DNA of 21,897 bases. Origin: a virus. Below the pieces are notes generated by a model. The model made no database searches, was not told the DNA's origin, and saw nothing but the letters and a program-made list of their open reading frames with translations. Below, piece after piece: positions 15,540 through 21,897 of the stretch; position 1 is the stretch's first letter; every line of letters starts with the position of its first letter. The translations under genes and the position numbers were made by a program. The DNA is taken from positions 1 to 21,897 of the IMG/VR virus record IMGVR_UViG_3300027573_000128; one strand, 5' to 3'.

Positions 15540-18500
15540 ATGGCACGTGTCATCCCGTCAGGTATACAAGACGAAACAGGCCGCAACGCTAGGCAGAATG
15601 CTGCAAATGCTGCAGCACTGCTTCGTCTGTATAAGTCACTACAAGCACGGCGCGAAGAACAAGAGCGCAATGAAGCAATGCGCTTGCAGATGCTTGGATT
15701 GCAGCAGCAACATGCAATCGGCATGCAAGAGCGCAGTCAGCAACATGCGTATGATCTTGAAGATTACAGGTATGGTGGTGGTCGTAGTGGTGGTGCTGGT
15801 GGTCCTAATCTACTAGGTCCGGGTGCACAAGGTCTACCTGCTCCTGCTACTCCTGCACCTACTACAGCAGCGCCTGCAGCTAGGCCACCTGTGTTCAATC
15901 CTGGCATGATACCTGGCAGTGTTGCACCACTTACACCCGGTGATCAGTTCAAAGGCGCTACGCAGCAACCAACTATAGGCCCCAATCCTGATAAGTTCTC
16001 TGCACGCACAGGTGATGACACAGAGGCATTCTCTGCGCAGGCACGTGCACCTACTGCACCCGCGCCGACTAAGAGCGGTATGAATGTCAAGTCACCGTTG
16101 CCTAATGAGACATCTAGACGCACACGCCAACGTCCGCAGCGTGATGCGTATCTGCCGATTGATCCGCAGTGGCTTAGTTACATGTCACAGAAGGAGAAGG
16201 AGTACGGTCTGCCACAAGGTATGCTGATGACACTCTACGGCATGGAGAATGGCGGTGGGCGTAGTGTAGGCAAGAACCCTAAGAGCAGTGCGTACGGCTT
16301 GTTTCAGTTCACTGCAGACTTGCGCAAGGAACACGGCATCAGTGATCAAGATGCACTCAATCCCGCTATCATGATTGATCGTGCTGCTGCCAATCTACAG
16401 CGCAATCATGAAGTGCTCAAGACCAAGTTCGGTGTATCACTACCGACTACACCCGAAGCTATACCTATATGGTCTATCTTGCATCAGTTCGGTGCAGGCA
16501 ACGGACCACGCATTGTAAAGGCGTTGGCTGATGGTCATGACACGCCGATGGCGCAAGTGATGATACCGAGTAAGAACAACTACCAGACACTTGTCAACAA
16601 CGGCATCGACCCGATGACGAGTGTGAAGAACTTCGTAGGTCAGCACACACAGAAAGCGCGTAACTGGTTTCACTCTAGCATACAGCAGTTCCAAAATCCG
16701 AATAGAGAGCAACAGCCACAGCAACAAGAGCAACGTCCCCCTGCAGACATTCAAGGTGGTGGGCGTGGTGCCAATCCGCGACTGATTAGAGCAATCAGCG
16801 GTGGTGCATCACTTGCGCTGCCTGATGGTTATTCACTGCAACAGACATCAGGACATAGGCCGGGTGATCGTGGCTATCATGGTAGGCGTGAAGCTGCTGA
16901 CTTTCAGATCGTCACACCTGACGGCAGGGCGATACCGAATAGGGGTGAAGATACAACAGGATTGTACACACGCTTAGCACGTGGTGTTAAGACGTGGGTT
17001 GCTGAGAATGACCCACAGCTTCGCATCAACTACGGCGGTGCTCATGGCACACAGAAGGGCGGTGGTGGTGTACCTGACTTGATGCACTACGACACCGGAC
17101 CTGATCGCGGCAACATGCGTCCTGATGTGCGTATGTCTAGGTTGCCACTGCTTAGTGACGAAGAACGCAATGCACCTGTACAGCAAGCATCAGCACAAGC
17201 ACCTACGCCTACACCACAAGTACAACCATTGCCACAAGTACAAGCACAAGCGCCTGATGTTAGTGTACAAGCTGCAACACTGCCGTCGCGTGGTGGCAAG
17301 GTGATTGGCAACACTGCGGCATTTGAGAAGCAGTACGGTGTACAACCACAGCCGTCTATTGCGTCGCTTGACATCTTCAGCCCGACACTTGCAGCTAATC
17401 AGCCAACGCAGCAACAGCCACCTACGTCTATCACGCCGAAGTCGAGCACACTGAGTGCACGGAGTGATCTAGAGTACGGCGCACAGCCTGCTACCGCTGA
17501 TGTGCCTGCACCTATCGAACCACAGAGAAGCACGTTGAGTGCTCGCAGTGATCTTGACTATGGTGGACAAGCACCTGAGCAAGTACCACAGCAGAAGCAA
17601 CCGCCTCCGAGTGAAGACTATGATCTGCGTGATGACATGCAGACAGAGTTCACTGTGTCTAGTCGCGAAGGCTCACCACAGGTAGATGTAGCGGTTGATC
17701 AGGCTCTAGCCGATCTACGTGGTGACATCAACACACGCAACTTCCCAACGCTACCGACGCCAGGTGTTGTAGCTAAGCAAGACCTACCACCTGAATTGAC
17801 ACCACCTGCTGCAGCTATACAGTGGCCTCCTGCTTCACCCGCCGCACCTAGCGCAGTAGCACGTGCACCTATACCACAAGAGTTTGCAACTGTTGACAGG
17901 GGACAGAGGCCGGGTGCACCTATACCTGATGTGAGTGCTAGTACTGCTCAACCTACAGCACCTACACGTGTACCCGGTCAGAGCATTGTGAATGCTATCT
18001 ACTCACGTCTACCTAATCTGTCTACTGCAGCACAACAAGGTGACAAAGGCACACCGCCGCAACTACCCAACATGCCGCCACCATCCGCACTCATGCCCAG
18101 CTTGCCGCCTATGCCACAAGGCATGACACTTGAAGGTGTAGGTGAGTGGTTGAAGCAGAACTTCGGTCCCGGCGGTGCACCGCCTGCACAGCAAGAGTTC
18201 AATACTAAGCTGCAGAATGCTGTGCAACAGAAGTTCGGTGATATACGTGGTGCTGTAGGTGGCTTCGATCCGATGGCGTTCATTGAACGTCTACGCTACG
18301 GGCCTAAGAGTGTGAAGACTACTACTATCGGTCAACCACAACAGCCTGCAACTAAACAACCCGCACGCACGATGCCGGGTGGTACACCGTATATGCCAGA
18401 TCAACCGCCGCTTACACTTGTGCCTAAGAAGGGTGGGCCTACTAATACTACGTTGAGTGGTGGTGGCAGCAGTGCAAGTACTGTGCCTCTACCCGATAGT

Positions 18501-18653
18501 GGTGGTGTTGGTATAAAGCAAATGCCTGATGGTAGTACTTTGGTCAAGATGCCTGATGGCTCGATGATGCGTCGTCGCGTTGTCAACGGCCAAGTAATTC
18601 TTGATGTACCTAATGATACTCCTACGGGTGAAGAAGTAACTGCTGGGCAATAG
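15540..18653 (+). CDS. Virion-associated lysin: lytic transglycosylase plus M15-like peptidase
   Basis: A 1,037-residue ejection protein with two murein-active modules. Residues about 20-75 are a Gln/Arg-rich coiled coil, then a Pro/Gly/Ala-rich linker. Residues about 203-345 form a lytic transglycosylase domain: M-E-N-G-G-G with catalytic Glu236, then S-S-A-Y-G-L-F-Q-F. Residues about 421-520 look like an M15-type metallopeptidase: SGHRPGDRG, then H447-x-x-x-x-A-x-D454, and H516 in L-M-H-Y-D as the third zinc ligand. The remaining half is disordered, Pro/Gln-rich, with a duplicated STLSARSDL-(E/D)-YG motif near residues 635 and 663. The role is to open peptidoglycan during DNA entry. The ribosome site TAGGTGATC sits immediately before ATG 15540. 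The transglycosylase call is firm; the peptidase call is by motif only. Confidence 0.82.
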   Translation: MARVIPSGIQDETGRNARQNAANAAALLRLYKSLQARREEQERNEAMRLQMLGLQQQHAIGMQERSQQHAYDLEDYRYGGGRSGGAGGPNLLGPGAQGLPAPATPAPTTAAPAARPPVFNPGMIPGSVAPLTPGDQFKGATQQPTIGPNPDKFSARTGDDTEAFSAQARAPTAPAPTKSGMNVKSPLPNETSRRTRQRPQRDAYLPIDPQWLSYMSQKEKEYGLPQGMLMTLYGMENGGGRSVGKNPKSSAYGLFQFTADLRKEHGISDQDALNPAIMIDRAAANLQRNHEVLKTKFGVSLPTTPEAIPIWSILHQFGAGNGPRIVKALADGHDTPMAQVMIPSKNNYQTLVNNGIDPMTSVKNFVGQHTQKARNWFHSSIQQFQNPNREQQPQQQEQRPPADIQGGGRGANPRLIRAISGGASLALPDGYSLQQTSGHRPGDRGYHGRREAADFQIVTPDGRAIPNRGEDTTGLYTRLARGVKTWVAENDPQLRINYGGAHGTQKGGGGVPDLMHYDTGPDRGNMRPDVRMSRLPLLSDEERNAPVQQASAQAPTPTPQVQPLPQVQAQAPDVSVQAATLPSRGGKVIGNTAAFEKQYGVQPQPSIASLDIFSPTLAANQPTQQQPPTSITPKSSTLSARSDLEYGAQPATADVPAPIEPQRSTLSARSDLDYGGQAPEQVPQQKQPPPSEDYDLRDDMQTEFTVSSREGSPQVDVAVDQALADLRGDINTRNFPTLPTPGVVAKQDLPPELTPPAAAIQWPPASPAAPSAVARAPIPQEFATVDRGQRPGAPIPDVSASTAQPTAPTRVPGQSIVNAIYSRLPNLSTAAQQGDKGTPPQLPNMPPPSALMPSLPPMPQGMTLEGVGEWLKQNFGPGGAPPAQQEFNTKLQNAVQQKFGDIRGAVGGFDPMAFIERLRYGPKSVKTTTIGQPQQPATKQPARTMPGGTPYMPDQPPLTLVPKKGGPTNTTLSGGGSSASTVPLPDSGGVGIKQMPDGSTLVKMPDGSMMRRRVVNGQVILDVPNDTPTGEEVTAGQ
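17444..17566 (+). repeat. Duplicated STLSARSDL-(E/D)-YG motif in the virion lysin
   Basis: Two 12-residue copies 28 residues apart, at codons starting 17444 and 17528, in the disordered C-terminal half of the lysin-type ejection protein. Synonymous positions differ between copies (for example ACACTGAGTGCACGG against ACGTTGAGTGCTCGC). The peptide is therefore preserved more strictly than the DNA, which suggests a short binding motif. Confidence 0.6.
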
Positions 18654-18654
18654 T

Positions 18655-21600
18655 ATGTCAGATGGTTATACATCGTATACCAAGGATGAGTTCATAGCCA
18701 AGTTCGGCTACGATCCTGACGCTGTTGGTGAGCCTGTTGCTGCTAGCGGCGGTTCACCTATCACCAATCACTTGAAGTCTGCAGCAGTCGGCGTGATGAC
18801 TGTGCCGACTGACATTCTCAACTTCCCATCTACTGTGTACAAAGGCGCTGGTGCGCTTTACGACGCATACGCCAATGACACCAAGTTCGTTGATGAGTTC
18901 CAGAAGCGCATACAAGTTGAAGGTGCTAAGGACAACGTACAGAAGCACTTGCAGGATGTCGTCACATCATGGCGACAGCGTGATCCTAGCTTGACACCTG
19001 AACAACTTGAAGCTGGCATAGCTGAGTACCAGAAGTCGAAGCAGTTTGAAGACTTCACCACTGAGCAACTGAGTGGCACGCAGTATGTAGCAAGCAAGTG
19101 GCGTGATACGAGTAGGCGTTTGCTAGGTGACGAGCGTACAGAGGATCAACGCAGTTGGACTGAGAGTGCTGGTGAAGTACTAGGTGGTGCACTAGTCGGC
19201 GGTCCTGCTGGTTGGGTTGGTAGGCTTAGTACTGTGCCTAGACTAGCAGGTGTTGTAGCTAATCCTGTAGCACGTGGTGCTATTCGTACTGCCGAAGCAC
19301 TCACACCGCTGACGATGCCTTATACTGGTACGAACGTAGCAATCAACGCGGCTGCTGGCATTGGTATAGATCAAGCGGTGCGCTATGCACAAGGTAAGTC
19401 TACAGCATTCACACCTACTGATGAAGACAGTGCAGGCATTGCATCGTTGGCTGGCACGTCTGCTGTTGTTGCAGGCGCTGCAGCGTTCGTAGCTGCTGTA
19501 CGTGGTAGGACTAGACAAGCACTACAGCAAAGTCAGACTGAGTTAGCACTGCAAGCCAATCCGCAGTTGAACTACAGAGTTGAACTTGATCCACAGACAG
19601 GCCAATCGTTCATACGTGGTGGTGCGCCACAACAACTAGGCCCATCGTCTGAGCTAGAGGAAACATCGAACAGAAGTCTGTTCGGTCGTGTACAAGGTTG
19701 GCGTCGCAGTGCACGTGATAGGCTCATTGATCAGGCTGCACACCCCAATGCGATGATCCGTGACATACACGGCGGTGAAGTAGCGAGAGAGGCTGAGAAC
19801 CTATACACACGTAACACAGGCGCTGTGCTCACAGACCGCATCGCATCAGACACTATCACCATCGACGGTCCAGTGCGTGATGCATGGGCAGCTATGTCGC
19901 CTGAGAGACAACGTGCTGTTGCTAATGCACACTGGATGACATCATACGGGTCGGACATACTGACCACGATGGATGATCTACGCACTAGGATCGCTAATCT
20001 ACAGACACAGATCACCAATCCACGCACGCAGCAGTCGTCTATCAACACACTGCAAAATCAGGTTGCAGAGTTGCAGACTAGCTTGCGTCGTCTAACCAAC
20101 GATGATCCAGATGCACGCATGCGTGTGCCTACGATCAGTCAGAACACTGTGTTCTCAACACGCAACACGTTTCTAGCTGACACCGATCCACAGGTGATGG
20201 CTTACAAGAACGCAGTTAGAAATCGCAACCGCATACTGCTCGACATGCAAGTAGCTAGCGGTAGGCTGTCACGTGCGACTGCGGATGAGTGGCACCGACG
20301 CAATCCATACTACGTGCAAGCGGTCAATGATCCATACAACAACCTGACAGGCTGGGCACGCACTCTTGCCAAGTGGCGTGGCTCTGTTCGTGCTGCACAG
20401 ACTAGAGCAAGCGAAGGCTCTGCAGCAGGCACACTGCGTGAAGGACCGCTGCGCAGTCTAGACAAGAACCCTGCAGCAGTACAAGGTGTAGGTGCACCTG
20501 AGACACGCATCACGCATCCAATGGAGCCGATGAGTGCATCGCAAGAGTACACAATTCGTACACTGCGAGAGGTCGCACATACACTGCCACGCAATGAGTA
20601 CATCAGGCTGTTGACACAAGACCCTGCAGGCAATCCATCTGCACTTGTCATTGACGGTCGTATACGTGGTGTGCAGAGTGGTGTTAACAGATACTGGTTC
20701 ACTCCTGAGCAGTTGAACTCACCTACATTCAGACACTTGAAGGACAGAACAGACGTAGCTATAGAGTGGCAGAACGGTCAAGCACGTGTGTGGGAGTTTG
20801 GTGATCCTGAAGTAACACGTGCGCTGCGCATGGAGCCTGTGCAGTTGTCGGGCTTGATGAAGACAGCGACAGCAATCACCAACAACTTCAAGTTCTTCAC
20901 CACTGGCAAAGGCAATCCTGCGTTCGCACCTGTCAACGGTTACTACAACACTGCCATTGCGATGTTGACACACAGAGCAGATAGAGTGTTCGGCCCTGTG
21001 TCATATGGACTACACCGTGTGTTGCCAGAGCGTGCAGCTAGGATCATCGGTGGTACTGTGCCAGATGTCACGTCGATCGCAGCGATGCCTTACTACGCAG
21101 TCAAGAACTTGATCCAACTACAGACACACTTCTTGACAAGGCCGCTAGCACGACAGCTTGCACAGAACGTAGTACCATTTCAGGCGTTGCAGTCTGTAGT
21201 CGGTCAGCGCATGTTCAACAGCATGGTCAACGTGGCTAGCCGTGTTGCACTGTGGGCTGATCAATCACCCGCAGTAGTACTACGCCGTGGTGGTGCTGGT
21301 CATGGTGTGCAGTCGATTGACAACATACCCAAGATACGTGACAGCTTCAGTTCAATGAAGGAGAGAGTGCCTGCACCACTGCGGTATGCGTGGCAGTTCT
21401 ACACTGATGTGCTCGACAGCTTCCATCTCTCTGACAAGGCGCAGTACTTCACTCAGAACCACGCGCTGTTGTCACGTAGACATGGTGGCAATATACCACA
21501 GCGCGATCTTGAACGGCTGATTGACGAGACACGCAACATCTCTGGCGATATGTCACTTGTACCGGCTAGTAAGTTGATGCAAGATGTTGAACGTGTAGTG

Positions 21601-21897
21601 CCGTATATGACGCAGACCAAGCTGGGTGCGTATCATCTAGCACGCAACATGTTCGGCAGGGATACAGCGCAATTCGTTATACCGCGTATGATGGTTGCGA
21701 TGTACGCAGTCGGTCAGTCGTACTACTTCATGACGCACTGGAACGATGAGAGTAGGAAGAAGCTGTGGCAAGAGACACCTGAGTATGATCGCTATCGCTT
21801 CGTCTACATACCTACTCCACAACTGCTGCTAGCATGGGGCAAGGGTGAGAACCCTGCATACAGTGATGATCTAGTATACAAGGTGCGCATACCACCC
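18655..21897 (+). CDS. Giant internal virion (ejection) protein, 3'-truncated
   Basis: Open frame from ATG 18655, one base after the previous TAG, to the window edge: 1,081 codons without a stop. It is long, as T7 gp16-type ejection proteins are. Residues about 170-205 (SAGEVLGGALVGGPAGWVG) and 260-283 (AGIASLAGTSAVVAGAAAFVAAV) are hydrophobic and could insert into a membrane. Residues about 442-480 are a coiled coil (LRTRIANLQTQITNPRTQQS). The end, residues about 912-1070, resembles the LPD38-type domain of large polyvalent phage proteins: RNISGDMSLVPASKLMQDVER, VVPYMTQTKLGAYHLARN and neighbouring Trp/Tyr-rich helices. AGGA-like bases upstream are weak, so translation is likely coupled. A dyad lies at codons 4-9. 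Confidence 0.8.
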   Translation, partial: MSDGYTSYTKDEFIAKFGYDPDAVGEPVAASGGSPITNHLKSAAVGVMTVPTDILNFPSTVYKGAGALYDAYANDTKFVDEFQKRIQVEGAKDNVQKHLQDVVTSWRQRDPSLTPEQLEAGIAEYQKSKQFEDFTTEQLSGTQYVASKWRDTSRRLLGDERTEDQRSWTESAGEVLGGALVGGPAGWVGRLSTVPRLAGVVANPVARGAIRTAEALTPLTMPYTGTNVAINAAAGIGIDQAVRYAQGKSTAFTPTDEDSAGIASLAGTSAVVAGAAAFVAAVRGRTRQALQQSQTELALQANPQLNYRVELDPQTGQSFIRGGAPQQLGPSSELEETSNRSLFGRVQGWRRSARDRLIDQAAHPNAMIRDIHGGEVAREAENLYTRNTGAVLTDRIASDTITIDGPVRDAWAAMSPERQRAVANAHWMTSYGSDILTTMDDLRTRIANLQTQITNPRTQQSSINTLQNQVAELQTSLRRLTNDDPDARMRVPTISQNTVFSTRNTFLADTDPQVMAYKNAVRNRNRILLDMQVASGRLSRATADEWHRRNPYYVQAVNDPYNNLTGWARTLAKWRGSVRAAQTRASEGSAAGTLREGPLRSLDKNPAAVQGVGAPETRITHPMEPMSASQEYTIRTLREVAHTLPRNEYIRLLTQDPAGNPSALVIDGRIRGVQSGVNRYWFTPEQLNSPTFRHLKDRTDVAIEWQNGQARVWEFGDPEVTRALRMEPVQLSGLMKTATAITNNFKFFTTGKGNPAFAPVNGYYNTAIAMLTHRADRVFGPVSYGLHRVLPERAARIIGGTVPDVTSIAAMPYYAVKNLIQLQTHFLTRPLARQLAQNVVPFQALQSVVGQRMFNSMVNVASRVALWADQSPAVVLRRGGAGHGVQSIDNIPKIRDSFSSMKERVPAPLRYAWQFYTDVLDSFHLSDKAQYFTQNHALLSRRHGGNIPQRDLERLIDETRNISGDMSLVPASKLMQDVERVVPYMTQTKLGAYHLARNMFGRDTAQFVIPRMMVAMYAVGQSYYFMTHWNDESRKKLWQETPEYDRYRFVYIPTPQLLLAWGKGENPAYSDDLVYKVRIPP
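18666..18680 (+). promoter_or_regulatory. Third copy of the TTATAC-N3-GTATA dyad, inside a gene start
   Basis: TTATAC-ATC-GTATAC with five perfect pairs, 11 nt downstream of the start codon of the giant ejection gene, and followed by CCAAGGA. Here it also encodes Tyr-Thr-Ser-Tyr-Thr, so coding chance cannot be excluded. It is listed because the other two copies are non-coding and lie at gene junctions. Confidence 0.25.

Noticed and set aside
15302-15724. 140-codon minus-strand frame
   Set aside because: Antisense to CAG/CAA and GGT repeats; poly-Leu/Thr product is a repeat artefact.
15523-15816. 97-codon + frame ending in a run of Val and Leu that looks like a membrane helix
   Set aside because: The hydrophobic end comes from GGT repeats read in another frame of the lysin gene; not an independent gene.
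20310-20702. 130-codon minus-strand frame
   Set aside because: Antisense to the giant ejection gene; no ribosome site, no neighbours on that strand.
1-21897. tRNA, rRNA, CRISPR array, insertion sequence, attachment site or defence system
   Set aside because: I saw no cloverleaf, regularly spaced repeats, transposase, integrase or defence-type gene; the window is filled by virion genes.

Overview
The window is a late (virion) gene block from the genome of a short-tailed, podovirus-type double-stranded DNA phage of a Gram-negative bacterium. Every gene I can support lies on the + strand and the genes are packed tightly, with many start and stop codons overlapping. The order is portal, scaffold, HK97-fold coat, head-tail adaptor, tail nozzle, fibres, then three large internal (ejection) proteins. 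There is no tape measure, tail tube or sheath gene. A Gram-negative host is inferred from the short-tail ejection proteins, a murein-degrading virion protein and a lipobox lipoprotein. An alphaproteobacterial host is a weaker guess, based on the style of the second fibre protein. No terminase, replication, RNA polymerase, tRNA, CRISPR, insertion sequence or integrase is visible.

Layout. Positions 2-2071: portal, cut by the left edge. 2084-3154: scaffold. 3167-4117: major capsid protein. 4153-4599 and 4602-5258: two probable head-associated proteins. A long hairpin at 5305-5346 closes this head block. 5369-6010: head-tail adaptor. 6015-8510: nozzle with inserted beta modules. 8511-8652: the longest non-coding gap (142 nt), carrying a perfect dyad. 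8656-10620 and 10620-11852: two fibre or receptor-binding proteins. 11852-12211: small fibre-associated protein. 12208-12432: FlbD-like small protein. 12447-12650: two-helix membrane protein (holin candidate). 12650-12841: small lipoprotein. 12845-13390: GNAT acetyltransferase. 13353-14474, 14486-15529 and 15540-18653: internal virion proteins, the last with a lytic transglycosylase and an apparent M15-like metallopeptidase domain. 18655-21897: a giant ejection protein still open at the right edge (1,081 codons seen). No stretch longer than 300 bases lacks a gene.

How it works together (inference). The head genes build the DNA-filled shell around the portal. The adaptor and nozzle close it and carry the fibres. 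The fibres bind the cell surface, and the three internal proteins are ejected to cross the envelope, with the two-enzyme protein opening the peptidoglycan. The membrane protein and lipoprotein may take part in lysis, although no free endolysin gene is visible.

The most interesting signals are outside ordinary gene calling. A short dyad TATAC-N3-GTATA occurs three times, each time at a gene junction and followed by AGGA. Long homopolymers are almost absent: I find no run of five A or five T anywhere, so no canonical U-tract terminator exists here. Three of the four T4 runs fall in the receptor-binding segments, which also switch from TTC to TTT, suggesting these segments are more recent arrivals.
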